Shown piece by piece: positions 34,192 through 43,333 of a DNA stretch of 64,000 nucleotides. A program made the position numbers and the translations under genes. The first letter of the stretch is position 1, and each line of letters opens with the position of its first letter. The DNA comes from Rhizobium sp. L51/94 (GTDB lineage: Bacteria > Pseudomonadota > Alphaproteobacteria > Rhizobiales > Rhizobiaceae): the NCBI RefSeq assembly GCF_019355555.1, contig NZ_CP072141.1, positions 3,466,001 to 3,530,000 of the forward strand, given 5' to 3'. The notes below the pieces were generated by a model. The model was not told the origin of the DNA and made no database searches. It saw only the letters and a program-made list of their open reading frames with translations.

Positions 34192-35490
34192 TCAATGCTC
34201 GTTGGCGACCGGCGCGTAGGCAGCAGGATCGACGAAATCGGGCCGCCCGTTGAGCGACAGCCTTGCGCCTCTCGCCGGCGTCTCGCTGATCACCTTGCCG
34301 CGACGAACAACAAACAAACGCGTTGCGCGCAGACGGATCGCCTCGATCGGATCTTTCGCTTGCAGCACCACCAGATCGCCATTGCAGCCGACGTCGAGAC
34401 CATAACCTTCCAGCCCCATCAGCTTGGCCGGATTTCTGGTGACCGCGTCGAAACAGAACCGCATTGCCTCGCGAGCCGACAGCTGTCCGACATGCAGGCC
34501 CATATGCGCGACATCGAGCATGTCGCCGCTGCCGAGCGAATACCACGGGTCCATGCAGCAATCCTGGCCGAAGGCGATGTTGATGCCGTGCTCGCGCATC
34601 TCCTTCACCCGCGTCATACCGCGCCGCTTCGGGTAGCTGTCGTGTCGTCCCTGCAGCATGATGTTGATCAGCGGGTTGGCAACCACCTGAACCTCAGCCT
34701 CGGCGATCAGCGGCAGTAGCTTCGACACATAGTAATTGTCCATCGAATGCATCGAAGTCAGGTGCGAGCCGGTCGCGCGGCCTTGCAGTCCCAGCCGCTG
34801 CGTTTCACAGGCAAGCGTCTCGATATGCCGCGAAAGCGGATCGTCCGTTTCGTCGCAATGCAGGTCGACGCGCAGGCCCCGCCTCGCGGCAATCTCGCAA
34901 AGCGCCCGCACAGACCGCGCACCGTCTTCCATCGTCCGCTCGAAATGCGGAATACCGCCGACAATGTCGACACCGAGATCCAGCGCCCGCTCGAGATTGT
35001 CGGCAGCTGTCGGCGAACGGTAATATCCATCCTGCGGAAAGGCGACGAGTTGCAGATCGAGATAGGGCGCGACCGCCTTCTTGACGTGCAGCAGCGCCTC
35101 GACAGCCAGAAGCCGGTCGTCGCAGATATCGACATGGGTCCGCACCGCCAGCAGCCCTTGCGATACGGCGAGATCGCAATAGCGCAATGCCCGCTCGACC
35201 ACCGCCTCCTGCGTCAGCAACGGCTTCAGTTCACCCCAGAGCGCAATGCCTTCGAGGAGCGTACCGGACGTGTTCAAGCGCGGCAGGCCAAGCGACAGGG
35301 TGGCATCCATATGAAAATGGCAATCGACGAAAGGGCTCGAGACAAGGTGGCCGCCGGCGTCGATCTCGCGACCGGCGTTAGCAGCGATCTTGTGCTCGAT
35401 TGCAGCGATCCTGCCGCCGGCGATACCGATGTCGATCCCCGTGCGGCCATCGGTAAGCGTTGCGTTTCGGATGAGTAGATCGAACGTCAT
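34192..35490 (-). CDS. Cytosine deaminase-like amidohydrolase with altered active site
   Basis: 432-residue amidohydrolase-superfamily enzyme close to CodA. Metal ligands are His58 and His60 (CHFHMD), His211 (HCDETDD, with Glu214 as the proton shuttle) and Asp310. The segments VANPLINIMLQGR and YPKRRGMTRVKEM match CodA. E. coli CodA reads FGHDDVFDPW at the active-site loop; here it is FGQDCCMDPW. The metal Asp is thus kept, but the preceding His is Gln and Asp314 (E. coli numbering) is Cys. That position governs substrate choice, so another ring such as isocytosine, creatinine or a related compound is likely. It lies convergent to the GntR gene and near the racemase and transporter. Confidence 0.85.
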   Translation of the reverse strand: MTFDLLIRNATLTDGRTGIDIGIAGGRIAAIEHKIAANAGREIDAGGHLVSSPFVDCHFHMDATLSLGLPRLNTSGTLLEGIALWGELKPLLTQEAVVERALRYCDLAVSQGLLAVRTHVDICDDRLLAVEALLHVKKAVAPYLDLQLVAFPQDGYYRSPTAADNLERALDLGVDIVGGIPHFERTMEDGARSVRALCEIAARRGLRVDLHCDETDDPLSRHIETLACETQRLGLQGRATGSHLTSMHSMDNYYVSKLLPLIAEAEVQVVANPLINIMLQGRHDSYPKRRGMTRVKEMREHGINIAFGQDCCMDPWYSLGSGDMLDVAHMGLHVGQLSAREAMRFCFDAVTRNPAKLMGLEGYGLDVGCNGDLVVLQAKDPIEAIRLRATRLFVVRRGKVISETPARGARLSLNGRPDFVDPAAYAPVANEH

Positions 35491-35764
35491 GAACCGGCCC
35501 CTTGCTCGACAGGCGCTGCGCCTGAACGTGACGGATTTTTAGCACGCCGACACCACATGCCAACCGTTGAATGCCCAGAACATCATGGACGGACTGTATT
35601 TTTTCAAACGAAGGCGAAGGCTGGCGAGGTCTCCGGGCTATAGGCGGCGACGGAAACGCTGTGTATAAGCGCAGGCAATCAACTGCTCCTGAAAGCCGGG
35701 GCCGCTCTACCACGCTCCCGGAGCGTCGACCGGGTGCGCCCGGCACCATCACGAAGGACCTGAC

Positions 35765-36769
35765 ATGCGCTACCTGATCACCGGCACCGGTGGCTTCATT
35801 GGCTTCCATCTCGCCAAGCGACTGCTCGACGAAGGCAATTTCGTGGTCGGCTTCGACGGCATGACACCGTATTACGATGTGGCGCTGAAGGAAAAACGGC
35901 ACGCCATCCTCGCGCGCTCGAACGGCTTCAAGCCGGTGATCGCCATGCTGGAAGACAAGGCGGCGCTCGATAGGGCGGCCGAACTGGCGGAGCCTGATGT
36001 CATCGTCCACCTCGCCGCCCAGGCCGGCGTTCGCTACAGCCTCGAAAATCCGAAATCCTACGTCGACTCCAACGTCACCGGGTCGTTCAACATTCTAGAA
36101 CTCGCCCGCGCCATCAAGCCGAAGCATTTGCTGCTCGCCTCGACCTCGTCGGTCTACGGCGCCAACGAGAAGATGCCGTTTGCCGAAAGCGACAAGGCTG
36201 ACGAGCAGATGACGATCTATGCGGCGACGAAGAAAAGCATGGAGCTGATGGCCCACAGCTACGCCCATCTCTTCGACATCCCGACGACGGCGTTCCGCTT
36301 CTTCACGGTCTATGGCCCGTGGGGCCGGCCGGACATGGCGCTGTTCAAGTTCGTCGATGCCATCAGGAACGATCGCCCGATCGATATCTACGGCGAAGGC
36401 CGGATGAGCCGCGACTTCACCTATATCGACGACCTCGTCGAGGGCATCGTCCGCCTGATCGCGGTGCCGCCGGCAGAGGCCAACCGCGTCGTCTCGGATA
36501 CCGTCATCGATTCGCTGTCGAGCACCGCCCCGTTCCGGATCGTCAACATCGGTGGCGGCGCGCCGGTGGAGCTGATGCATTATGTCGAGACGATAGAGGC
36601 CGCGCTCGGCAAGAAGGCCATCCGCAACATGCTGCCGATGCAGCCGGGCGACGTACATCACACCTACGCCGAACCCGGCCTGCTCGTCGCCCTGACCGGC
36701 TACAAGCCGGAACTGGGCGTCGAAGAAGGTGTCAGGCGCTTTGTCGAATGGTATCTCGAAAACTACTGA
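35765..36769 (+). CDS. lpsL: NAD-dependent UDP-glucuronate 4-epimerase-like (LpsL)
   Basis: 334-residue extended SDR epimerase. The NAD motif GTGGFIG is at 7-13, active-site STS at 127-129 and YxxxK at Tyr152/Lys156. The segments [13 protein letters not shown] and [18 protein letters not shown] are typical of UDP-glucuronate 4-epimerases such as Sinorhizobium LpsL, which supply UDP-galacturonate for lipopolysaccharide. No other LPS genes flank it. The 274 bases upstream hold no gene. It ends 3 bases before the convergent flavin reductase stop. Confidence 0.87.
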   Translation: MRYLITGTGGFIGFHLAKRLLDEGNFVVGFDGMTPYYDVALKEKRHAILARSNGFKPVIAMLEDKAALDRAAELAEPDVIVHLAAQAGVRYSLENPKSYVDSNVTGSFNILELARAIKPKHLLLASTSSVYGANEKMPFAESDKADEQMTIYAATKKSMELMAHSYAHLFDIPTTAFRFFTVYGPWGRPDMALFKFVDAIRNDRPIDIYGEGRMSRDFTYIDDLVEGIVRLIAVPPAEANRVVSDTVIDSLSSTAPFRIVNIGGGAPVELMHYVETIEAALGKKAIRNMLPMQPGDVHHTYAEPGLLVALTGYKPELGVEEGVRRFVEWYLENY

Positions 36770-36772
36770 GGA

Positions 36773-37297
36773 TCAGCCGGCCGTGTGATAATTGCGGTCG
36801 AAATAGACGAGACCCTGCCCGCCATCGCGCCGACGGATCGCCTCGACTTCGCACATCAGCACTTCGTGCGTGCCGACCTCGGCGCGCTGGGCGATCCGGC
36901 AATCGAACGACACCAGCGCGTCCTCGAGCGCCGGCGATCCGGTCACCAGTTCGGACCACTCGGCGGCTGCAAAGCGCTCGGCAACCGGCGTCTTGCCGCC
37001 GAAGAGGCGCGACAGATCCTGATGGCTCTCCGACAGGACGTTCACGCAGAGCACGCCATTGGCAGCGACAGCGGGATAGACGGAGGCATTGCGGTTCAGG
37101 CACACCAGAAGCGTCGGCGGACTGTCGGTGACGCTGCACACGGCAGTCGCGGCAAAGCCGGCAAGACCTCCCGGACCGTTGCTGGTGACGATATTGACGG
37201 CTGCCGCCATGCGCGCCATGGCATCGCGGAAGGTGAGCCGCAACGCTTCGGCATCAGCCACGGGTATCTTCTGGTCGGTGGCTGCAGACGTTTTCAT
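36773..37297 (-). CDS. Flavin reductase, RutF-like
   Basis: 174 residues. The sequence closely follows Rut[57 protein letters not shown] and ALVSFDCRI. RutF supplies reduced FMN to the monooxygenase RutA in pyrimidine ring opening. The rest of a rut operon is absent here, so the partner enzyme is unknown; the flavin monooxygenase at 61737 is one candidate. The ATG at 37297 has GGGGA five bases upstream; two in-frame ATGs lie just before. Confidence 0.85.
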   Translation of the reverse strand: MKTSAATDQKIPVADAEALRLTFRDAMARMAAAVNIVTSNGPGGLAGFAATAVCSVTDSPPTLLVCLNRNASVYPAVAANGVLCVNVLSESHQDLSRLFGGKTPVAERFAAAEWSELVTGSPALEDALVSFDCRIAQRAEVGTHEVLMCEVEAIRRRDGGQGLVYFDRNYHTAG

Positions 37298-37497
37298 GTT
37301 CATCCCCATAATTTCAGGCGGCAGGTGCGGTTCCGGGCCGCAAACTAGACGCCGGATCGGTGCGTCTCAAGCAAAAGCATTTCGCCCAACGGCGGGCACG
37401 AGACAATACATTCCCCCGAATCCGCTATCGTCAACCGCATACTTCGAAAAATGTTGCGATGCACAATGTCGATGACGGTTTTGACGCCCTCCGGCGC

Positions 37498-38394
37498 TCA
37501 GCCGGGATTGACGACCATCGGCGCCCGGTTGCGCCGGACCTCCGTGAAAATATGGCCAAACAATGCGACAAGCACGATCGGCCCGCCGATCATCGTCGCG
37601 CTCGATGGCGTCTCGCTGAAGAATATCCACACCCAGAGCGGCGTCAAAGGAACCTCGAGCGCGGTCAGCAGGCTGGCATCGGCAGCGGGAATGAGACGGG
37701 ATCCGAATGTGTAGAGGCTAAGCCCAAGCGCATTCTGGATCAATCCGAAGGCCACGATCAGCCCGGCGTCACTTCCCGAGACGGACCCTGGCGATGCGAA
37801 CCAGAAACACACCAGTGAGCACAGCCAGCCGGATGCAGCCATGGCCGGCAGCATCGGCACATCGCGGTGACGGCGCATGACGACTGCAAGTCCGGATACC
37901 ATCAGGGTCATGATGGCCGCAAGGGCGCGCCCGAACCAGCTTCCACTGCCGGTGCTATCGCCCGTCAGCATTACCAGGACCCCAACCAGCGCCACTCCCG
38001 CCGCAATCATCGTCGCGGCACTGGGGCGCTCGCGGATATACAGGAAGGCGACGCCGGCGGTGATGAAGGGCACCGTGGCGTAAATCACCATCGAGTCGGC
38101 GACGGAGGTGTAATAGATGGAGCCGATGCCGCTGATCATCGCGCCCGTCGAGAAAAACATCGCGGCAAACGACGGCCCGCGCATCGCCCCGATGATGCGC
38201 CACGCGCCACCGCGTTCGATGAACAGGAAAAGCAGGAATACCCCGCCGCCCGAGACGATGCCGCGATAGAAAAGGATGGTCATCAGATCGGCATGGATCG
38301 CCCGCATGAACAGCCCGGCCGAGGACCAGGCCAGCGCAGACAGCGCCACATAGAGAACGCCCAGACGATATTGGCTCTGCTCGGCAAGCGTCAC
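37498..38394 (-). CDS. DMT superfamily transporter (EamA domains)
   Basis: 298 residues with about ten transmembrane segments and two EamA repeats (about 12-140 and 155-285), the architecture of drug/metabolite exporters. The start is a GTG at 38394 with GGGGGA six bases upstream. Substrate unknown. It is divergent from the small secreted-protein candidate at 38587. Confidence 0.87.
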   Translation of the reverse strand: MTLAEQSQYRLGVLYVALSALAWSSAGLFMRAIHADLMTILFYRGIVSGGGVFLLFLFIERGGAWRIIGAMRGPSFAAMFFSTGAMISGIGSIYYTSVADSMVIYATVPFITAGVAFLYIRERPSAATMIAAGVALVGVLVMLTGDSTGSGSWFGRALAAIMTLMVSGLAVVMRRHRDVPMLPAMAASGWLCSLVCFWFASPGSVSGSDAGLIVAFGLIQNALGLSLYTFGSRLIPAADASLLTALEVPLTPLWVWIFFSETPSSATMIGGPIVLVALFGHIFTEVRRNRAPMVVNPG

Positions 38395-38586
38395 GACGAT
38401 CCCCCTGGACTTGAAGGCTGACCATTAGCGAGCTAGGCAACCACCTGCAAGCAGGCGTTGCGCCCTTTGGGATAACGGATCAGATAACGGCGATTGGTGG
38501 CCCAACTGCCACTGGTGGCCGTCGTCCTCCTCCATGTCCACGCAAGCCTTTTCATGGTCTTATCGGCAGCGATTCGGGAGAGTGGT

Positions 38587-39015
38587 ATGAATGCTTTGAT
38601 GGCTGGGCTTTTGGCATGTGGCTGCGTCAGCCTGATCGACGCTCCCCTCTGGCCGCCTGCCAGCGACTACATCAACGCCGCCGTCGATTGCCGCCAGAGC
38701 AGCAATGCGACAGGCTGTGAAAGCGTGCGCAAGAGCTGGACCGGCGATTTCAACGATGCGATCGCCGGCAAATATCAGGCGCAAAGCACTGTCGCCACGT
38801 GCCTCAGCACCGGTTGCGACGGTGCGATCAAGCCCGACCCGATGCTCGGCTGCGCCTGGCGAAAGGTGGCGATCAGGACCGCTCACGGGCAAGCGGATGC
38901 ACGCGACACAGCAGGCCTTAAGCAATATTGCAGCCAGCCCTATCTCGACGCGGCCGGCCAGCACGCGGCTGACGAAGAGGCACTCGCCCTCCAGCAAATG
39001 CTGAGCGCAAAGTAG
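38587..39015 (+). CDS. Small cysteine-rich hypothetical protein, possibly exported
   Basis: 142 residues from the ATG at 38587, which has GGGAGAG upstream. The N-terminus MNALMAGLLACGC is hydrophobic and contains a lipobox-like LLAC (8-11), but the stretch is short for a signal and lacks a basic start. Further cysteines at CRQS, CESV, CLSTGC, CAWR and CSQP could form disulfides, which favours export. No family recognised. The frame is open upstream to 38494, but the added residues do not improve the signal. Confidence 0.6.
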   Translation: MNALMAGLLACGCVSLIDAPLWPPASDYINAAVDCRQSSNATGCESVRKSWTGDFNDAIAGKYQAQSTVATCLSTGCDGAIKPDPMLGCAWRKVAIRTAHGQADARDTAGLKQYCSQPYLDAAGQHAADEEALALQQMLSAK

Positions 39016-39072
39016 ACGTGGCTCGCGCCGGCGCAGGGCCCTTGGGCCGCCGCGCCGGATCGCAGATCTCAT

Positions 39073-39681
39073 TTAGGCATAGGCTGCAAGTAGCGTCCGC
39101 ACCGCGTCGATCTCGTTCGGCCGGATATCGTGACCGCCCGGATGCCATTCGAGCGTCACATCCGCCTTCTGCCGGACGAAGTAATCCGCAAGCGCCTTTG
39201 TCAGGGAGGCCGGTGCAATCGGGTCTCGCTCGCCGGCCGTGATCAGCACCTTCGAGCCCGCCAGGCCGGCATTGTCGCGCGGTTCGAACGGGATCAGCGG
39301 ATGCATCAGCACCGAGGCGTCGAAAAGATTGCCTGCCTCGATCAGGACATTGGCAAGGATATTGGCCCCATTCGAAAAGCCGAGGCCGATGACTGCCGAC
39401 GCCTGGTGCTCATCCGCCAGGCTTTTGACGTAGCCGACCATCTTCGTCGTCGCCCGGGCGAGATCGTCCATGTCGTAGACGCCCTCGCCGGTGCGCCGGA
39501 AAAAACGGGCAGCCCCATGTTCGGCAACGTCGCCGCGCGGCGAGACGATGGTCGCCTCCGGCAGCAGCTGGCTGGCAAAGTCGAAAAACTGGTTCTCATC
39601 GCCGCCTGTGCCGTGAAAGACGAAAAATATCGGCTTTCCCGGCGCACCGGCTCGCAGCCGGTGCACATATGTCGATGTCAT
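39073..39681 (-). CDS. Phospholipase/carboxylesterase family hydrolase (MhqD-like)
   Basis: 202-residue alpha/beta hydrolase. Nucleophile Ser103 is in GLGFSNGAN, with Asp153 (GERDP) and His184 (PGGHD); the oxyanion region is FHGTGGDENQ. AGGAGG precedes the ATG by 5-6 bases. The gene follows the MhqO-like dioxygenase by 14 bases. In Bacillus, MhqD and MhqO belong to the same quinone-stress regulon, so the pair may degrade or detoxify quinone-type electrophiles. Confidence 0.82.
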   Translation of the reverse strand: MTSTYVHRLRAGAPGKPIFFVFHGTGGDENQFFDFASQLLPEATIVSPRGDVAEHGAARFFRRTGEGVYDMDDLARATTKMVGYVKSLADEHQASAVIGLGFSNGANILANVLIEAGNLFDASVLMHPLIPFEPRDNAGLAGSKVLITAGERDPIAPASLTKALADYFVRQKADVTLEWHPGGHDIRPNEIDAVRTLLAAYA

Positions 39682-39695
39682 GATGACCTCCTGCC

Positions 39696-40628
39696 TCAAG
39701 CGTCGAGTGGCTCGAGATGTTCTTCCAGCAGTGGGCGCAGATGCGCATGCTGTGGTGGCAGCTTCAGTGCCTCGCCGAGATGTGCGGTATCCTCGTCGCG
39801 ATCGAAGCCAGGTTCGTTTGTGGCAATCTCGAACAGGACGCCGCTCGGCGTGCGGAAGTAGATCGCCCAGAAGTAGTCGCGATCGATGACTGGCGTGACC
39901 TGATGACCGGTATCCATCAGCAGCTTGCGCACTTCGAGCTGCTTGGCGCGATTTTCGACTGAGAAGGCAACGTGGTGCACGGACCCTGCCCCCGGCAGCG
40001 AACGGGCGATGTTCGGCATGGTTTCGAGATCGATGAAATCGGCGCCATTGCCGCCCGGGATGACCAGCCGCTTTGTGCCCTCATGGGTTTCGGCAACCTG
40101 ATAGCCCATGTATCGCAGCAGTTCGTCCGTCGCACCGTCGTCGCGCAGGCGCATCGACACCGAGTGAAAGCCGCGGATCGCGTGGTCGGCCTCGATGCCT
40201 GCGTGCAGCCAGGGCTGGCGCAGATCGTCCCGGACCTCGACAAGCGCAAGGTCGTCGCCATCAGGACCGGCAAAGTGCAGGCGCTTCTGGCCGAAGGATT
40301 CATCGGCCTTGAGACCGGCGATGCCCTGCGCTGCGAGACGATCCGTCCAGTAACCCAGCGAACCTTCGGGAACCGAGAACACCGTGGTGCCGACCTCGCC
40401 CGTACCGGGACGGCCACGCGCCATCTTCGGGAACGGAAAATAGGTCATTACCGAGCCGGGCGCGCCGACTTCGTCGCCGTAATAGAGATGGTACACATCC
40501 GGTGCATCGAAATTGACAGTCTTCTTGACGCGGCGAAGGCCTAGCGTCTGGGTGAAGAACTTGTTGTTGGTGCGGGCATTCTCTGCCATCGACGTGACGT
40601 GGTGGAGGCCTTTGATCTGGTCAAGCAT
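39696..40628 (-). CDS. Ring-cleaving dioxygenase of the VOC superfamily (MhqO-like)
   Basis: 310 residues with two vicinal-oxygen-chelate halves. The first begins IKGLHHVTSMAENARTNNKFF and the second carries GSVHHVAFSVEN; the C-terminal metal-ligand region is PSGVLFEIATNEPGF. This is the pattern of MhqO/MhqE hydroquinone dioxygenases. First gene of a two-gene operon with the carboxylesterase. The 249 bases upstream hold no gene that I can see. The natural substrate is unknown. Confidence 0.85.
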   Translation of the reverse strand: MLDQIKGLHHVTSMAENARTNNKFFTQTLGLRRVKKTVNFDAPDVYHLYYGDEVGAPGSVMTYFPFPKMARGRPGTGEVGTTVFSVPEGSLGYWTDRLAAQGIAGLKADESFGQKRLHFAGPDGDDLALVEVRDDLRQPWLHAGIEADHAIRGFHSVSMRLRDDGATDELLRYMGYQVAETHEGTKRLVIPGGNGADFIDLETMPNIARSLPGAGSVHHVAFSVENRAKQLEVRKLLMDTGHQVTPVIDRDYFWAIYFRTPSGVLFEIATNEPGFDRDEDTAHLGEALKLPPQHAHLRPLLEEHLEPLDA

Positions 40629-40877
40629 GTCAAACCCCTTTGTTCTGCCCGGTCGTATCGACCGGTTCCATGGGGTGAAGATGGTCGCTGTCAGGCTTTT
40701 GCGATAGACCGCAAGACCCGGACGGATTGTCTCCAGATCGTGAACGATCTATCGATGTCGTTCACGCTATGCGCGATCGGGAACAGTCGGAAGGGTAGTC
40801 GGCGCAATTTGCAGCCTTCGATCAAACGCTTGCAGCCCAGGTGCCGCAGCTTCGGATGATGCAGAGCATGAACCCGC

Positions 40878-41228
40878 CTATTCCTCCTCGACCTCTTTAT
40901 CGCGCTGGCAACAGATTTCGGCGATGGCTTTCACCATCTGGACTGTGTGCGGACATGTGAGCGAATAGCGGACGTTCTTGCCGCAGCGGCGGCTGCGGAC
41001 GATGTTGTTGTCACGAAGGATCGTCAGGTGACGCGAGACGCCAACCGGAGTTTCATTCAGCTCCCGCATCAGATCGCGAACAGAATGCTCGCTTTCGAGC
41101 AACAAAAACAGGATGTGCAGGCGATGGCGGTTTGCCATGATCCCAAGAAAATCGGATTGCGCTGCAGCGGCCCTCTGCACCTCTTCCCCATATATGCCAA
41201 AATCATCGTCCCCCGACGGTACCACCAA
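40878..41228 (-). CDS. ArsR family transcriptional regulator
   Basis: 116 residues with a winged helix-turn-helix at about 28-100. Typical ArsR segments are FLGIMANRHRLHILFLLLE, SVRDLMRELNETPVGVSRHLTILRDNNIV and RRCGKNVRYSL. The start is a TTG at 41228 supported by GGGGAG five bases upstream; a GTG follows directly. Two cysteines near the C-terminus (EICCQRD) could sense metals or oxidants. The targets are unknown; nearby genes are the quinone pair and a second ArsR gene. Confidence 0.82.
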   Translation of the reverse strand: MVVPSGDDDFGIYGEEVQRAAAAQSDFLGIMANRHRLHILFLLLESEHSVRDLMRELNETPVGVSRHLTILRDNNIVRSRRCGKNVRYSLTCPHTVQMVKAIAEICCQRDKEVEEE

Positions 41229-41399
41229 GAAATCTCCCCAAATCCCGCCCCCGGAATTTTAAACTATTGCTGCTGTTCCACTTCTATTTTCTATTGATTA
41301 GAGGAACAAAAGGCAACTTGGCCGTAGAAAAATAAATATCGGGATTTATAGCTATATTTTATATTTCGCATGAAAGTATTTATTCGAAGAATTCGCCAA

Positions 41400-41696
41400 C
41401 TAGAAATTATGCGATATCGCGTCCAGAGCATTCAGGATGACAACCACGTTGATCGATTTCGCGGCGTAAAAGATGTTCTGAGCCTTCCTCTTGGTAGTGA
41501 CGACCCGTCCCCGTCTCAGCTTTGCCAGGTGCATGGAGGTGGCATTTTCGCTTAACCCCACTTGCGTGGCCAGCTGCCCGACCGATCTCTCTTCCTCGAG
41601 AAGAAGTCGCAGGATAGTCAGTCTCGCCGGGTTGGCCATCATCGCCAGGAGCGAGGCTTGATCACGCATCAGTTTTTCCTGCTGCTCGGCACCCAT
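41400..41696 (-). CDS. ArsR family transcriptional regulator (small)
   Basis: 98 residues, little more than the winged helix domain: LLAMMANPARLTILRLLLEEERSVGQLATQVGLSENATSMHLAKL, written here as helix 2 to recognition helix at about 16-60. AGGAG is 6 bases before the ATG. It lacks the metal-site cysteines. It is separated from the other ArsR gene by an AT-rich gap (171 bases), so the two are not clearly one operon. Confidence 0.82.
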   Translation of the reverse strand: MGAEQQEKLMRDQASLLAMMANPARLTILRLLLEEERSVGQLATQVGLSENATSMHLAKLRRGRVVTTKRKAQNIFYAAKSINVVVILNALDAISHNF

Positions 41697-41748
41697 GGTC
41701 TGCTCCTGTGCTTGTTTTTAATTTCCAATATCTTCCAGGATGAAACAG

Positions 41749-41778
41749 AAAAGGCCCAGCTGGGATGCCGGACCTTTT
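41749..41778 (-). terminator. Probable terminator after the porin gene
   Basis: Imperfect inverted repeat AAAAGGCCCAGC/GCCGGACCTTTT (10 of 12 positions) with a 6-base loop. On the reverse strand the T-rich arm is followed by TGTTTCATCC. It lies about 90 bases beyond the porin stop. Confidence 0.5.
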
Positions 41779-41866
41779 CCGTTCGGACCGGAGGTCAACC
41801 GATCAGTCTTTCCCCGCAGGCATTCACCCACGGGATCCTCAACCTGGCAGATGCCAGGTGTCGGGA

Positions 41867-42886
41867 TTAGAAGTTGCGCTGGACGCGGAGAACGCCTGCC
41901 CAAACGCTTTTATCGACGTTGTCATAGTTGACGTAGGTGATTTCCGGCTGGAGCTTGAGGCCCTTGACCGGGAAGAAGGCAAGGTTGGTGGTTGCTTCGA
42001 AGGTCTTGTTGTCAGCATAGGCCAACTGCACGTTCCAGCTCAGCTTTTCGCTGAACTTTGCAGTGCCGCCGCCCCAGACAGCCCAGTCACCCGTGGTGCC
42101 AAAGGGGTCGCCATTGGCGTACTTGTTGGTCGTGTTGCCGTCGGTGTTCCAGGCACCCATCAGGAATGCGCTGACTGTGCCGAAGTCTGCATCGAGGCGT
42201 ACCTTGACTGCGCCTTCTTCGGCGACAGAGTCGTAACCGCCCGCAACCTTGATCCCGAATGCGCCGGCCTTGTAGCCGAGCCCGGCAACGACGTCGGGAG
42301 CATAGTGGTCATAGGCTACGCTGGAATAGGAATCTTCGAGCGAGATCACACCGGTGAAGCCGGTGCCGGAGTCGTAGGAATAGGTGAGCTGGTTCAGCTC
42401 GTAAGGTCCATCTCCGATCACATCATCGTTGATGACGTTGCCGGCATAGCCCATGTATTCGTTATACTGCGAGTCCTGCCGACCGATGAGGAAGCCGCCG
42501 AGCGAAATATAGGCGATCAGCGGAGAGGCATCCGAATTTACGCCTTCCGAATAGTTAAAGCGCAGCGTCGTCGCCGTCTTCAAGGGACCATATTCAGTGT
42601 CCGTTGCGGAGTTGAACGAGAGTTCAGCGCGGGTGTAGTTCTTGGTCCCAAAGGCACCAAAAGGATTGTAGGCATCGTGCCAGTAAGTATCGTTGCGGAT
42701 CATGCCGCCGATCTTGAGGCAAGTTTCGCTGCCTGGAATGTAGAAGTAGCCGGCGCCGTATGCGTCGCAGATGCGGACATATTCCAGCGGTTCCGGTTCG
42801 GCAGCGACGATTGCGTCGGCCGCATGTGCACCAGATACAACAGCGAGCGCTGCAGCGGATCCGAGAAGAAGAGATTTGATATTCAT
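41867..42886 (-). CDS. Outer membrane porin (Omp2b/RopA family)
   Basis: 339 residues with a signal peptide (1-22, cleavage after AHA). The porin_2 start of the mature chain contains EPLEYVRICDAYGAGYFYIPGSETCLKIGG (two cysteines conserved in alphaproteobacterial porins), followed by alternating beta-strand pattern and a C-terminal aromatic residue (LRVQRNF), as required for outer membrane insertion. GGGAG precedes the ATG at 42886. It forms a general diffusion pore. Rhizobia often hold several copies (ropA paralogs), so no exact symbol is given. Confidence 0.92.
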   Translation of the reverse strand: MNIKSLLLGSAAALAVVSGAHAADAIVAAEPEPLEYVRICDAYGAGYFYIPGSETCLKIGGMIRNDTYWHDAYNPFGAFGTKNYTRAELSFNSATDTEYGPLKTATTLRFNYSEGVNSDASPLIAYISLGGFLIGRQDSQYNEYMGYAGNVINDDVIGDGPYELNQLTYSYDSGTGFTGVISLEDSYSSVAYDHYAPDVVAGLGYKAGAFGIKVAGGYDSVAEEGAVKVRLDADFGTVSAFLMGAWNTDGNTTNKYANGDPFGTTGDWAVWGGGTAKFSEKLSWNVQLAYADNKTFEATTNLAFFPVKGLKLQPEITYVNYDNVDKSVWAGVLRVQRNF

Positions 42887-43333
42887 GAAAGCTCCCGATG
42901 TGTTATCTCGGCACAATTCTTCGCTTGCGTAAATCAATACACAATTTTGAAAGCACCAATTTGTTGAGACCCTTACAGATCAAAACCGAAGCAGAAGTCT
43001 TCGATTTACAATTCGAATATCATCGCATCACGATAATATGACAACAAAGATTTTGTATTAGGTACGCACTTGAACAATATAAACTTAGATCTATGTTGCA
43101 GCCATGTAACTTATTATTATAGTAAATATGTTTGTTATTCTAATAAATTCCCGTAATTGTATTTTATCAAGTCAATATATCGAAAACAAACATATCTGCA
43201 TCTCTAATATTTTAATTTTTACTTGAGAATCATCGGTAAGGCCAGCGCTAGTCCGCATCGGGCTAGCGCTGGCCGCCATGGCGTTCGGCACGCCTGGAAT
43301 TTCGGTGGGAGATCTCTGGCGTCGATTGCGGCC
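42887..43333. other. AT-rich intergenic region upstream of the porin
   Basis: 447 bases without a gene. From about 42930 to 43225 the DNA is very AT-rich, consistent with the strong promoter of a porin gene read on the reverse strand. At the right end lies a large perfect inverted repeat (listed separately) downstream of ung. Confidence 0.55.
43240..43274. terminator. Long inverted repeat downstream of ung
   Basis: Perfect 12-bp stem GGCCAGCGCTAG/CTAGCGCTGGCC with an 11-base loop, 60 bases past the ung stop. No T-run follows directly on the reverse strand, although an AT-rich stretch begins about 10 bases on. It may end or stabilise the ung transcript. Confidence 0.45.
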
